Of a stretch of 64,000 nt of DNA, positions 34,196 through 43,843 are shown one piece after another. This DNA comes from Bacillus sp. S3. GTDB taxonomy: Bacteria; Bacillota; Bacilli; Bacillales; Cytobacillaceae. The notes below the pieces were generated by a model. It searched no databases. It was not told where the DNA came from and saw only the letters and a program-made list of their open reading frames with translations. The position numbers were made by a program, and so were the translations under genes. The DNA lies in the NCBI RefSeq assembly GCF_005154805.1, contig NZ_CP039727.1, positions 2,043,501-2,107,500 of the forward strand. Direction: 5' to 3'. How positions within the stretch are numbered: position 1 is the first letter of the stretch; the number at the start of each line of letters is the position of its first letter.

Positions 34196-34231
34196 AATAG
34201 TGTTAGAATTCAAGCAAAAGGAGAGGTCTTA

Positions 34232-36109
34232 ATGGAGACGAAACAGTTTAAAGCCGAATCAAAACGATTATTGGACATGATGATCAACTCCATCTATACA
34301 CATCGGGAGATTTTTTTAAGAGAGCTGCTGTCAAATGCGAGTGATGCGATTGATAAAATTTATTACAAAGCATTAACTGATGATTCTTTGACCTTTGACA
34401 AAGACAGCTACTACATAAAGGTAACAGCTGATAAAGAAAATAGAATCTTGAAAATTGTTGATACGGGTATTGGAATGACCAAAGAAGAGCTTGAAACGAA
34501 TCTTGGCACCATTGCCAAGAGCGGCTCATTAGCATTTAAAAGTGAAAATGAGTTAAAAGACGGTCATGACATCATCGGCCAATTCGGTGTCGGATTTTAC
34601 TCTGCGTTTATGGTTGCTGATGAAGTCACCGTGGTCAGCAAGTCGTTAGGCAGTGAGGAAGCCTATAAATGGGAATCAAAGGGTGCAGATGGCTATACCA
34701 TTGTCCCATGTCAAAAGGATTCAATTGGTACGGAGATCACATTGAAAATCAAAGAAAATACAGAAGATGAAAATTATGATGAATATCTGGAGGAATATCG
34801 CTTAAAGTCGATTATCAAGAAGTATTCTGACTTCATTCGCTACCCAATTAAAATGGATGTGACCGAGAGCAGACTTAAAGAAGGCACCAAGGATGAATAC
34901 GAGGATGTCCAAGAAGAACAAACAATCAATACGATGATTCCGATTTGGCGGAAAAATAAAAAGGACCTGACCACTGAAGACTATGAGCAATTTTATGCTG
35001 AGAAACATTACGGTTTCGACAAGCCGATTAAACACATTCATATCAGTGTAGATGGCGCGGTAAGATATAATGCCATTCTATATATCCCTGAAAAAATCCC
35101 GTTTGACTTTTACTCACCGGAATACGAAAAAGGGTTAGAGCTTTATTCAAATGGCGTCTTAATCATGAACAAATGTGCGGATTTACTGCCTGACTATTTC
35201 AGTTTTGTGAAGGGTATGGTGGATTCAGAAGACCTCTCATTAAATATCTCAAGGGAAATGCTGCAGCATGACCGCCAATTAAAGCTAATCGCAAAAAACA
35301 TAAACAAAAAAATTAAGAGTGAATTACTTACAATATTAAAAAATGAACGCGAGAAGTATGAAGAGTTTTATAACTCCTTTGGCAGACAGCTCAAATATGG
35401 TGTTTATAGTGATTATGGAATGCATAAAGAGGAATTACAGGATTTATTGATGTTCTACTCATCAAAGGAGAAGAAATTGGTAACACTTGATGAATATGTG
35501 TCAAGAATGCCTGAAGAGCAAAAATATATTTATTATGCAACAGGTGAAACAAATGAAAGAATTGACAAGCTGCCACAAACAGAACTAGTCGCTGACAAAG
35601 GATATGAAATTTTATATTTCACTGATGAAATTGACGAATTCGCCATTCGTATGGTTATGGCCTACAAAGAAAAAGAGTTCAAATCGGTGTCAAGCGGCGA
35701 TTTAGGCTTTGAAACGGATGAAAATCAAAATGCGGAAACAGAAGAGAAGGATCACAAAGAACTGTTTGACTATATGAAAAACATCCTGGATGGCAAGGTA
35801 AAGGATGTAAGAGTATCGAAACGATTGAAAACCCATCCAGTATGTTTAACAACTGATGGAGCCGTATCGATTGAAATGGAAAAGATTCTAAATGCGATGC
35901 CTAACAGCCAAAATGTGAAAGCTGACAAAGTTTTAGAAATTAATGTCCACCACGGTGTATACGAATCCTTAAAAGCGGCCTTTGAGAAGGATCAAGAAAA
36001 ATTAACGCTCTATACGAACCTGTTATATAGCCAAGCATTGTTAATTGAAGGCTTGCCAATTGAGGATCCAGTAGAGTTTACCAATGATATTTGCAAAATA
36101 ATGGTCTAA
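34232..36109 (+). CDS. htpG: Molecular chaperone HtpG (Hsp90)
   Basis: A 625-aa Hsp90. The N-terminal GHKL ATPase has [12 protein letters not shown] (Mg-coordinating Asn), [11 protein letters not shown] and [17 protein letters not shown]. The middle domain includes the catalytic Arg region [15 protein letters not shown], and the C-terminal dimerisation domain is complete. It lacks the eukaryotic charged linker and MEEVD tail, as usual in bacteria. It folds client proteins under stress in the cytoplasm. A perfect CIRCE element sits upstream. This is notable because B. subtilis htpG is not under HrcA control. AAAGGAGAGG precedes the ATG, and a strong terminator follows. Confidence 0.97.
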   Translation: METKQFKAESKRLLDMMINSIYTHREIFLRELLSNASDAIDKIYYKALTDDSLTFDKDSYYIKVTADKENRILKIVDTGIGMTKEELETNLGTIAKSGSLAFKSENELKDGHDIIGQFGVGFYSAFMVADEVTVVSKSLGSEEAYKWESKGADGYTIVPCQKDSIGTEITLKIKENTEDENYDEYLEEYRLKSIIKKYSDFIRYPIKMDVTESRLKEGTKDEYEDVQEEQTINTMIPIWRKNKKDLTTEDYEQFYAEKHYGFDKPIKHIHISVDGAVRYNAILYIPEKIPFDFYSPEYEKGLELYSNGVLIMNKCADLLPDYFSFVKGMVDSEDLSLNISREMLQHDRQLKLIAKNINKKIKSELLTILKNEREKYEEFYNSFGRQLKYGVYSDYGMHKEELQDLLMFYSSKEKKLVTLDEYVSRMPEEQKYIYYATGETNERIDKLPQTELVADKGYEILYFTDEIDEFAIRMVMAYKEKEFKSVSSGDLGFETDENQNAETEEKDHKELFDYMKNILDGKVKDVRVSKRLKTHPVCLTTDGAVSIEMEKILNAMPNSQNVKADKVLEINVHHGVYESLKAAFEKDQEKLTLYTNLLYSQALLIEGLPIEDPVEFTNDICKIMV

Positions 36110-36110
36110 A

Positions 36111-36147
36111 AAATGGGGTTGCAACTTAGGTTGCAACCCCATTTTTT
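36111..36147 (+). terminator. Terminator of htpG
   Basis: A 15-bp perfect stem (AAATGGGGTTGCAAC and complement) with the tetraloop TTAG and a T-rich tail, immediately after the stop. Confidence 0.95.
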
Positions 36148-36275
36148 ATTATGAATGTGAACTCCAGTTCATCTTTAGGTCGAAAATATGATATAATACT
36201 ATTAACGGATAAATAAAATTCTTTTCTTTTTAGAAAAATAATATAAAAATATACCAAATACAAAGGAGTGGTCCA

Positions 36276-37160
36276 ATGACAGATTTAATAAAAGAAAATA
36301 TTCAACATCGAAGGCTGCCCCTCAGCAGGATTATTTTTCGCGTCATTGCTATTACTATTGGCGCTGTTCTCATGGCAACAGGACTGGAAATCTTTTTAGT
36401 TCCAAACCACGTAATTGATGGAGGGATAACAGGGATTTCGATTATGCTTTCACATATAACCGGCTGGAAACTGGGGATTTTTCTATTCTTACTAAACTTG
36501 CCGTTTGTTTATATGGGGTATAAACAAATGGGAAAAACATTTGCTTTTTCTACTGTATACGGAATTATCGTTTTATCCGTCTTTACCTCCTTTTTTCATC
36601 CCGTTCCTGCTTTTACAGATGATATCCTCCTTGCCACCCTTTTTGGCGGAATGATTTTGGGTATTGGAGTAGGCTTAGTCATTCGTAATGGCGGTGCTTT
36701 AGACGGGACTGAGATACTGGCACTTGTCATTAATAAAAAAGTTCCTTTCTCAGTCGGGCAGATCATCATGTTTATGAACCTCTTTATTCTAGGAGCAGCA
36801 GGCTTTGTCTTTAGCTGGGATCGTGCAATGTATTCTCTGTTAGCTTATGTCATCGCATCTAAGGCTATTGATACGGTTGTAGCAGGCCTGGAAGAAACGA
36901 AATCTGTCTGGATTATTAGTGATGAAGCTGAGCAAATTGGGGATGCAGTTAATGCTCGCTTAGGCCGGGGCGTAACCTATCTTAAAGGTCAAGGTGCTTA
37001 TACAGGGGACAGTAAAAAAGTCATTTTTAGTATCATCTCCAGATTGGAAGAATCCAAATTAACCACAATCGTAGAGGATATTGATCCAACGGCATTCTTG
37101 GCGATAGCGGACATATCTGAAGTGCGGGGTGGCCGTTTTAAGAAACGTGATATTCATTAG
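36276..37160 (+). CDS. YitT-family membrane protein (DUF2179)
   Basis: 294 aa. Five to six membrane segments in the first 190 residues include GLEIFLVPNHVIDGGITGIS and VIRNGGALDGTEILAL, both typical of YitT. A cytoplasmic DUF2179 domain (about 205-285) carries WIISDEAEQIGDAV and RGVTYLKGQGAYTGDSKKV. The function of this family is unknown. Bacilli usually carry several copies. AAAGGAG lies before the ATG. It is monocistronic, with a terminator shared with the convergent MFS gene. Confidence 0.92.
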   Translation: MTDLIKENIQHRRLPLSRIIFRVIAITIGAVLMATGLEIFLVPNHVIDGGITGISIMLSHITGWKLGIFLFLLNLPFVYMGYKQMGKTFAFSTVYGIIVLSVFTSFFHPVPAFTDDILLATLFGGMILGIGVGLVIRNGGALDGTEILALVINKKVPFSVGQIIMFMNLFILGAAGFVFSWDRAMYSLLAYVIASKAIDTVVAGLEETKSVWIISDEAEQIGDAVNARLGRGVTYLKGQGAYTGDSKKVIFSIISRLEESKLTTIVEDIDPTAFLAIADISEVRGGRFKKRDIH

Positions 37161-37176
37161 CTGGGTAAGTAAAGGA

Positions 37177-37206
37177 AAAGAATCTGCTTTTCAGGGCAGA
37201 TTCTTT
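37177..37206. terminator. Terminator between yitT-like and MFS genes
   Basis: An 11-bp perfect stem (AAAGAATCTGC and complement) with loop TTTTCAGG. It lies between convergent genes and could stop both. Confidence 0.75.
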
Positions 37207-37214
37207 GAGTAGTA

Positions 37215-38459
37215 TTAATGGCCAGATTCGATCTCATCTACATGCGATACATGTTGTTTATTTATTATGATAAATAGAACAGAGATTAGCACAAATCCGC
37301 CTCCGACGATGAAAGGGACGGAAGGGTTATAAATTTCTGCCAGTTTTCCAGCCATAAATGGGGCAATTGCACCCCCGATAAAGCGGAGGAAGCTGTAAGC
37401 AGCTGAAGCTGTTGAACGTTGAACAGGTGCTGCGTTCATGACAGCGGTTGTGATTAATGTATTGTTATTTCCGAGCAAGGCACCGGCGGCAATAACGGCA
37501 GCAATAATCACCCATTGCGTTGATGACCAAATGCCCATGGCGAATAATAGCAGGGCAAACAGAATTAACATGGCACACATGGATTTAACCGTACCAAACC
37601 ATTGTTGCAGCTTCGGAGCCATGAAAACAGAGGTGACGGCCAACAATATGCCCCAGCCAAGGAATACAAATCCCAAGCCATGTTCATCCAATCCCATGAC
37701 AAATGGTGCATACGCAAGCAGGGTGAAAAAGCCGATGTTGTATAAAGCGGCCGTGATGCCGAAAACAAGAAGAGAACGGTGTTTTAAGGCACGGAATGGA
37801 TCTAATATAGATGTTTTGGGCTGCTCGGAATCTTGCTTCGGGGCTTTTGGCATTAGCCAGAATAACCCGATAAAGGCAATAATCATCAGTGTGGCAACGC
37901 CTAGAAATGGGCCTCTCCAGGACATGGCACCTAACCAGCCTCCAAGAAGCGGACCGACTGATATGCCAAGTCCAATAGCGGCTTCATACAAAATAATGGC
38001 TTTTGCTGTGCCGCTATTGGATAAGGAGACGATTGCGGCTAATGCTGTTGCCACAAACAAAGCGTTCCCAAATCCCCAGCCGCCCCGGAGACTGACGAGT
38101 GTCCAAATGCCGTTGGATAATCCCCCAAGGGCGGAAAAAATGGCAATAATAACAATGCCGGCAAGAAGTGTCCATTTAATCCCAAGCCTTGAGGAAATCA
38201 TTCCCGTAATGAGCATGGCAACTGCCATCACTGCGTTATAGCTGGTGAAAAGCAAGGTAACTTCACTATGGGATGCATGCAATTGCTCAGCGATAGCCGG
38301 TAGAATAGGGTCCACAAGGCCAATTCCCATAAAAGCAATGATACAGGCAAAAAATACGGCCCAGATAGCCTTTGGCTGAGTGAATAAACTTCCTTTTATC
38401 TCTGGTGTTGAAGGAATTTTGGCGGGTGATGAAGGAATAATTGGTGGTATTGATGACAT
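37215..38459 (-). CDS. MFS drug/metabolite efflux transporter
   Basis: A 414-aa protein with 12 hydrophobic segments. The DHA-type motif A region reads GMISSRLGIKWTLL (residues about 80-95), and the motif-C-like stretch YEAAIGLGISVGPLLGGWLG marks proton-coupled exporters. A Pro/Ser-rich N-terminal tail precedes the first helix. The start at 38459 has AAGGGG 8 nt upstream; an ATG at 38465 is only 2 nt from it. It is divergent from a MarR regulator, and its promoter is overlapped by two palindromic operator-like sites. This is the usual layout for substrate-induced efflux. The substrate is unknown. Confidence 0.9.
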   Translation of the reverse strand: MSSIPPIIPSSPAKIPSTPEIKGSLFTQPKAIWAVFFACIIAFMGIGLVDPILPAIAEQLHASHSEVTLLFTSYNAVMAVAMLITGMISSRLGIKWTLLAGIVIIAIFSALGGLSNGIWTLVSLRGGWGFGNALFVATALAAIVSLSNSGTAKAIILYEAAIGLGISVGPLLGGWLGAMSWRGPFLGVATLMIIAFIGLFWLMPKAPKQDSEQPKTSILDPFRALKHRSLLVFGITAALYNIGFFTLLAYAPFVMGLDEHGLGFVFLGWGILLAVTSVFMAPKLQQWFGTVKSMCAMLILFALLLFAMGIWSSTQWVIIAAVIAAGALLGNNNTLITTAVMNAAPVQRSTASAAYSFLRFIGGAIAPFMAGKLAEIYNPSVPFIVGGGFVLISVLFIIINKQHVSHVDEIESGH

Positions 38460-38492
38460 ACGCATTTCCCCTTTTTTATTTTTTGTAAATAG

Positions 38493-38526
38493 TTGTATTA
38501 TGAAACTATATATTTGTATTATACAA
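38493..38526. promoter_or_regulatory. Tandem MarR-type operators
   Basis: TTGTATTATGAAA (38493-38505) and the perfect palindrome TTGTATTATACAA (38514-38526) start 21 bp apart. They also lie inside a larger dyad AAATAGTTGTAT...ATACAACTATTT. The second site covers the -10 of the MFS promoter. Confidence 0.65.
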
Positions 38527-38545
38527 CTATTTTCTACTGCGTCAA
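38518..38545 (-). promoter_or_regulatory. Sigma-A promoter of the MFS gene
   Basis: On the minus strand: TTGACG (38545-38540), 16 nt, TATAAT (38523-38518). It is overlapped by the palindromic operator. Confidence 0.75.
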
Positions 38546-38649
38546 TAGTGTTTTCTTGCCGTGGGGACTTTGAAGCGTTTCTCCATCCTTTGGCGATTGT
38601 GTTATCATAGTAAATAAGAAGAAAAGTTTAACAGTGAGGTATTAATGAA

Positions 38650-39078
38650 ATGCACATGCATGAACAGTCTTTGGAAATGATTGAACTTGAACTGGCAATC
38701 CTAATACGCCGGACTACATCCGTTTCAACTAATAAAAAAAAGTGGAATCTTGACAGATCTGCCTACTTATTGCTCCGCCGCATTGCTACAAAAGGGGCAG
38801 TCGGGGTTAAGGTATTGGCTGGCGAGTTTCAGTTAGATATTTCTACTGTCAGCAGACAAGCAGCCGCATTAGAGCATAAGGGGTATTTGTATAAAATTCC
38901 TGATCCGTTAGATGGACGGGCCTATTCTTTTCAAATAACGGAGCTTGGAACAAAGGAATTGAACGATTATAAACAGGCGCGATTGGAAAGAATTGCAGAG
39001 CTAATAAATGATTGGCCGGAAGAGGAACGGAAGGTATTCGGCCAACTTTTAAAGAAGTTTAATCAAGCGTTCCTTTAA
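38650..39078 (+). CDS. MarR-family transcriptional regulator
   Basis: A 142-aa winged-helix regulator. The recognition region is GEFQLDISTVSRQAAALEHK, followed by the wing KIPDPLDGRAYSFQITELG and C-terminal dimerisation helices (ELNDYKQARLERIAELI). It is transcribed away from the MFS transporter, with palindromic sites in the shared intergenic region. It is therefore most likely the repressor of that transporter, released by the exported compound. The start ATG has TAACAGTGAGGT upstream, a moderate ribosome site. A second in-frame Met two codons later is possible. Confidence 0.92.
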   Translation: MHMHEQSLEMIELELAILIRRTTSVSTNKKKWNLDRSAYLLLRRIATKGAVGVKVLAGEFQLDISTVSRQAAALEHKGYLYKIPDPLDGRAYSFQITELGTKELNDYKQARLERIAELINDWPEEERKVFGQLLKKFNQAFL

Positions 39079-39112
39079 ACATTGGCTAGCAGCCAGGTGA
39101 TAATCAAGGATA

Positions 39113-39138
39113 TAAAAAAGGAAGCTGTAAAAGCTTCC
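39113..39138 (-). terminator. Terminator of the deacetylase gene
   Basis: Minus-strand stem GGAAGCT / AGCTTCC with loop TTTAC, followed by a T-run. It starts at the stop codon itself. Confidence 0.8.
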
Positions 39139-40262
39139 TATCTTTGTGCCGTTAAAGCGGCAAACTGTTTCAGTGTGGTAGAGTATGAAATTCGGACGCG
39201 GGACATCTGCACCATTTCATCCGGCCGGTTTTTTTCTATAAATTGCCCAGGTCTTGTGGTCGTAGCAAATTGATAATATTTTTTCGTTTCTTCTACAACT
39301 TGTTGATTAAAATGACCAAATGGATAGGCAATGGCAATCACTGGTTTACCCGTTAATTGTTCAAGTTTTATCTTTGATGTCTTTAGCTCTTCCTCAAAGT
39401 TCTTAATTTCCGGAAGCTCAGCATGTGACATCGTATGGGATTGGATCGAAAAAATCCCGGAATTAACCATCTCTTTTATATCATCTGCAGACAAATAATA
39501 GGGGCTGCTGTCAATATTTCCAGCAACGACATATTCTGTTGCTGCGGGCTGGAAACGTTCATCCTTTAATTCCTGAAGAATCCGAAAAGCATTCAAGTTG
39601 TTTTTCATCCCATCATCAAAGGTAACAAGGATGGGCTTGTTTACTTTATTTATTTCGTCCCACCGCTCAAACGTAAGGAGTGTATAGCCGTTTTCCTTTA
39701 AATAGCGCATTTGTGCTTCAAAATTCGCAGGAGTTACAAACAAATCTTTCATGCCCTCTCCCTTGTAATCATCTATGGCGTGATACATGAGAATAGGTAC
39801 ATACTGCTGAAATGTCATGGTGGATTTTGCAAGAAGCTCTTGTGCTTCCCCGTCGAATACACCATACACCTCTATCTGATATTCGCCTCGCTGTCCCGAA
39901 AATTCTTTCAAATCAAAGCCAATTAAAAAGTCAGTTTCTTCTTGTATGGACGAGAACGTTTTCGTAGTATCCCGACCGTCTGCCGTCCGCCAAATTTGGT
40001 ATTGAACCTCTGGCATTTCCATTGCACGATCTTTTAATGATAATCGTACATTTGTGGAGGCAAACGTAATGTGAGAGAATGAAATGGTTGCTTGAGGTTT
40101 AAACTCAGGTATTTCTTTTATTGGTGGAGCTACCTTGCTATATCCTTTGGCACTTTCAGTATTTGTTGCCTCATCAGGATTTTTCTTTGCGCTTGCAACT
40201 TTTATGCTGCAACCGGAAAGCAGTAGAGTAGAGATCATTGCGAACAAAAGTAGTTTATGCAT
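39138..40262 (-). CDS. Polysaccharide deacetylase-family lipoprotein
   Basis: 374 aa. The lipoprotein signal ends LLLSGC. A beta-rich extracytoplasmic domain of about 130 residues (ISFSHITFASTNVRLSLKD) is followed by a NodB deacetylase domain. The metal and catalytic motifs are VTFDDG (Asp pair), SHTMSHAEL (H-x3-H) and IAYPFGHFN. It probably removes acetyl groups from a cell-wall or exopolysaccharide sugar at the membrane outer face. I chose the Met at 40262 (MHKLLLF), which has AAGG about 9 nt upstream, because the ATG at 40271 abuts that site. It is monocistronic. Confidence 0.9.
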   Translation of the reverse strand: MHKLLLFAMISTLLLSGCSIKVASAKKNPDEATNTESAKGYSKVAPPIKEIPEFKPQATISFSHITFASTNVRLSLKDRAMEMPEVQYQIWRTADGRDTTKTFSSIQEETDFLIGFDLKEFSGQRGEYQIEVYGVFDGEAQELLAKSTMTFQQYVPILMYHAIDDYKGEGMKDLFVTPANFEAQMRYLKENGYTLLTFERWDEINKVNKPILVTFDDGMKNNLNAFRILQELKDERFQPAATEYVVAGNIDSSPYYLSADDIKEMVNSGIFSIQSHTMSHAELPEIKNFEEELKTSKIKLEQLTGKPVIAIAYPFGHFNQQVVEETKKYYQFATTTRPGQFIEKNRPDEMVQMSRVRISYSTTLKQFAALTAQR

Positions 40263-40271
40263 CTTTTCCAT

Positions 40272-40627
40272 CCTTGTAAATTTGTAATCTCGCAGAATAT
40301 CATATCATTTGCAATTGTTTATGAAAAGACTCCGTTGTGTCAGGAATCCTCAATTCTTGAAAAAATTAGTTATATATAGTTTGTGTAAAATGGAAAAAAA
40401 TATCGTGGTGAAAATTTGGTTTCGTTTATAAAAAATTCCATTTTACTATTGAACGGCATAACCTGTTGTCTACCAACTGTTAACTCTCCCTGAGATTTTT
40501 AATATTTATAATGAAGTAATAGTGAAAAGGAGAGACAGAAACAGTTTTAACTGGTATTATCATTGTGTGAATCAAATCTTTATCCAAATAGATGCTTTTT
40601 ACATAATAAAGACAGGAGACAGAGATA
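40272..40627. other. Intergenic stretch upstream of aspA
   Basis: AT-rich, about 350 bp. It contains a 9-bp inverted repeat AAAATGGAA (40386-40394) / TTCCATTTT (40435-40443) and a TATAAT (40507-40512) without a good -35. A stray AAAAGGAGAGACAG is not followed by a start codon. No gene or structured RNA was recognised. Confidence 0.5.
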
Positions 40628-42046
40628 GTGGACACGAAAAGAATGGAACAAGACTTTTTAGGTAAGAAGGAAATACCGGTAGAGGCATATTATGGGATCC
40701 AAACCCTAAGAGCGGTTGAAAATTTCCCCATTACGGGTTATCAAATTAACGGTGAGTTAATTATAGCGCTGGCAATGGTAAAAAAAGCTGCGGCCATTGC
40801 TAATATGAATACAACACGCCTATATAGCGGACTTGGAAATGTCATCAGTCAAGCTGCCGATGAGATCATTGAAGGAAAATGGCATGATCAATTCATTGTA
40901 GACCCAATTCAGGGGGGAGCTGGGACTTCAATGAACATGAATGCAAATGAAGTAATTGCTAACCGTGCTCTTGAATTGCTTGGACATGAAAAAGGTGCCT
41001 ATCTCCATCTAAGCCCAAATAGTCATGTAAATATGTCACAATCGACAAATGATGTATTTCCAACTGCGATTCATATTGCCACACTAAGCCTTCTTGGAAA
41101 ATTGCTTGAGACGATGAAAGATATGCACAAAGTTTTCAAGAGTAAAGCGAAACAGTTTGAAAACGTTATCAAAATGGGCCGTACCCATCTGCAAGATGCA
41201 GTTCCGATTCGTCTTGGCCAAGAATTCGAAGCATATTCTCGTGTACTTGAACGGGATATGAAGCGGATTTCAAATTCTAAGGACAATTTATATGAAGTCA
41301 ATATGGGGGCAACTGCAGTAGGAACAGGGTTAAACGCAGACCCTAAATACATTAAGGATGTCGTTAAACAACTAGCTGAAATTAGCGGGCTGCCACTGGT
41401 GAATGCCGACCATCTTGTTGACGCAACGCAAAACACGGATGCCTATACAGAAGTGTCTGCTGCATTAAAAGTGTGTATGATGAATATGTCTAAAATCGCT
41501 AATGACCTCCGAATGATGGCATCTGGCCCGCGCGCAGGACTGGCTGAGATTTCACTGCCGGCGCGCCAGCCGGGATCTTCTATCATGCCTGGTAAAGTGA
41601 ACCCTGTGATGCCGGAACTGATCAATCAAATTGCCTTCCAGGTGATTGGAAACGATCATACCATCTGTCTTGCGTCTGAAGCAGGTCAGCTTGAATTGAA
41701 TGTAATGGAACCGGTACTAGTCTTTAACCTGCTGCAATCGATCAGCATCATGAACAATGGGTTCCGTTCTTTCACCGATTTCTGTTTGGCAGGTATTGAA
41801 GCAAATGAAGCCAGACTTAAAGAATACGTAGAAAAGAGTGTCGGCATTATCACTGCCGTCAATCCGCACTTAGGCTATGAAGTAGCAGCAAGAATTGCCA
41901 GAGAAGCGACGATCAGCGGTAAATCGGTCCGTGAACTATGCCTCCAGCATGATGTTCTAACTGAAGAAGAATTAGATCTCATCTTAAATATCTATGAAAT
42001 GACAGAGCCTGGGATCGCAGGAGCAGCACTATTAGATCGAGACTAG
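40628..42046 (+). CDS. aspA: Aspartate ammonia-lyase
   Basis: A 472-aa member of the aspartase/fumarase superfamily with the signature loop GSSIMPGKVNPV. NSHVNMSQSTNDVFPTA, GRTHLQDAVPIRLGQEF and the N-terminal YYGIQTLRAVENFPI are also present. The loop and YGIQTLRA favour aspartase over fumarase. It deaminates aspartate to fumarate and ammonia. The start is GTG, with AGGAGACAGA 9 nt upstream. It stands alone, without the asparaginase gene that often precedes it in bacilli, after a long leader. Confidence 0.94.
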   Translation: MDTKRMEQDFLGKKEIPVEAYYGIQTLRAVENFPITGYQINGELIIALAMVKKAAAIANMNTTRLYSGLGNVISQAADEIIEGKWHDQFIVDPIQGGAGTSMNMNANEVIANRALELLGHEKGAYLHLSPNSHVNMSQSTNDVFPTAIHIATLSLLGKLLETMKDMHKVFKSKAKQFENVIKMGRTHLQDAVPIRLGQEFEAYSRVLERDMKRISNSKDNLYEVNMGATAVGTGLNADPKYIKDVVKQLAEISGLPLVNADHLVDATQNTDAYTEVSAALKVCMMNMSKIANDLRMMASGPRAGLAEISLPARQPGSSIMPGKVNPVMPELINQIAFQVIGNDHTICLASEAGQLELNVMEPVLVFNLLQSISIMNNGFRSFTDFCLAGIEANEARLKEYVEKSVGIITAVNPHLGYEVAARIAREATISGKSVRELCLQHDVLTEEELDLILNIYEMTEPGIAGAALLDRD

Positions 42047-42080
42047 AAAATCAATATGAAGAAGCTTTTTTATCTTTATT

Positions 42081-42123
42081 AGAGTCCTCATTCCATAATT
42101 AATTCGGAGTGGGGCTTTTTTTA
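42081..42123 (+). terminator. Probable terminator of aspA
   Basis: An imperfect hairpin (AGTCCTCATTCC against GGAGTGGGGCT, several G-U pairs) followed by seven T, about 35 nt after the stop. Confidence 0.55.
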
Positions 42124-42251
42124 AGTAAAGATAATGCAGAAAAGAAGTAGAAATATTTTAAAAGGGAGTAATAATTCTGAAAACATAAACACCGCGTTTT
42201 TTTTATAATTTAATTAATGCGGTTAGAAATCGAGATGAGAGGAGTAAGAAG

Positions 42252-43721
42252 TTGAAAACAAAACTTAAGGGAAGATATGTAATTGGGTATGACGGGTTCG
42301 ATCATGTCATGTTAAATCATGCCGAAGTGGTTTATGAAAATAATACAATCATTTATGTAGGAAAAAATTATTTAGGTGAAGTGGATGAGATCATCGATGC
42401 CGGTAACGCTGTAATAAGTCCTGGGTTTATCGATTTAAACGCATTAGGGGATATTGATCACGATATTTTACATTTAGAGGCAAGTACAAACCGACAGAAA
42501 AATCTGCTCTGGTCAGAGCGATATGTTGAAAACGGTCACCATGAAGTTATGACAGAGGAAGAAGAAGCGTTTAAATCTTTATATGCTTATTCACAGCTTG
42601 TTCTCCATGGAATTACTACCGCGATGCCGATCACATCTGTTTTTTATAAAAAATGGGCTGAAACGTATGAGGAATTAGCTGCTGCAGCAAAACACGCAGC
42701 AAGTCTTGGCTTAAGAATTTATCTTGGACCCAGCTACCAATCAGGGATTAGAGTGGTGCAGCCGGATGGGACAATTAAACTGTACTGGGATGAGGAAGCA
42801 GGCAGAGCTGGGCTGAAGCGTGCTGTGAACTTTGTCGAAGAATTTGATGGTGCGTATAATGGGTTAATAAAAGGGATGCTTGCACCAGAGCGAATAGAAT
42901 GTCAGACAGAAGAAAGTCTTAAACATACAAAATATTATAGCGAGAAATTGGGTGTTCCCATTAAGCTTCACGCAGCCCAAGGGACTTTTGAATATCATAC
43001 GATAGTCAAACAACACGGTGTAACCCCTATTCGCTATTTGTATGATCTAGGTTTTTTAGGACAAAAAACAGGCATTCCTCATGCTCACTTTATCGCCGGA
43101 TACAGTGAAGCAGAATCCGGCGAGGGAGATGATTTAGCACTTCTAAAGGCTACAAATACAACAGTGATTCATTGTCCTTTAATCATCGGGAGGCATGGAT
43201 CCGCTTTGGAATCGTTCGCAAGATATAAACGAGCAGGGATTAACTTAGCATTAGGGACAGATACATTTCCTCCAGACATGTTTCAAAACATTAGAACAGG
43301 CAGCATGCTTTCACGTTATATCGAAAAAACAGTAGAGGATTCTACTTATGCTGATTTATTTCGAGCAGCCACAATCGGAGGTGCGGATTTTCTAGGAAGA
43401 GAGGATCTCGGACGTTTAGCCGTCGGTGCAAAAGCGGATATCATTGCGATTGACATGGAAGGATTCCATATGGGAGTTATTGATGACCCGATTCGTACTA
43501 TGATTGTAAGCGGAACTGGAAGAGATGTAAAATTATCGATTATCAATGGCCAAATTGTCATGAGGGATCAAAAAATTCCAAGTCTTGATTTAGAAAAAAT
43601 TAAGACGAATGGTCAAAAATATTTTAATAAAATGAGAAAAGGATATTTTGAAAGGGATTACCAGCAAATTCCGAAAAATGAATTGTTCACCTCTTCGTTT
43701 AGAATGGTAGATTCTATCTAA
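42252..43721 (+). CDS. Amidohydrolase-family protein (ATZ/TRZ-like) lacking the usual HxH
   Basis: A 489-aa TIM-barrel amidohydrolase. It has the N-terminal beta-sandwich, PGFID, then VPIKLHAAQGT, GIPHAHFIAG and NLALGTDTFPPDM. These supply the later metal-ligand His and Asp of the deaminase/chlorohydrolase branch. The first metal motif, normally His-x-His after PGFxx, reads L-N-A-L here, so the metal site is altered. Substrates in this branch are cyclic amidines and aminated heterocycles. The start is TTG after GAGAGGAG. It is the first gene of the catabolic island and lies upstream of a binding protein on the same strand. Confidence 0.85.
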   Translation: MKTKLKGRYVIGYDGFDHVMLNHAEVVYENNTIIYVGKNYLGEVDEIIDAGNAVISPGFIDLNALGDIDHDILHLEASTNRQKNLLWSERYVENGHHEVMTEEEEAFKSLYAYSQLVLHGITTAMPITSVFYKKWAETYEELAAAAKHAASLGLRIYLGPSYQSGIRVVQPDGTIKLYWDEEAGRAGLKRAVNFVEEFDGAYNGLIKGMLAPERIECQTEESLKHTKYYSEKLGVPIKLHAAQGTFEYHTIVKQHGVTPIRYLYDLGFLGQKTGIPHAHFIAGYSEAESGEGDDLALLKATNTTVIHCPLIIGRHGSALESFARYKRAGINLALGTDTFPPDMFQNIRTGSMLSRYIEKTVEDSTYADLFRAATIGGADFLGREDLGRLAVGAKADIIAIDMEGFHMGVIDDPIRTMIVSGTGRDVKLSIINGQIVMRDQKIPSLDLEKIKTNGQKYFNKMRKGYFERDYQQIPKNELFTSSFRMVDSI

Positions 43722-43843
43722 TTCTTAAAAGAGGTAAAGATAGTTTAAAAAAAGGTAAAAATTTTAGAAATAAAATAATCTGAATATTCCTTATAATTAA
43801 ACAAACACAAGTATTATAATTAATATTCAGGGGGCTAGAGTCT

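Noticed and set aside
37438..38241. 267-codon frame antisense to the MFS transporter
   Set aside because: It is a reading-frame shadow of a well-supported membrane protein gene with family motifs.
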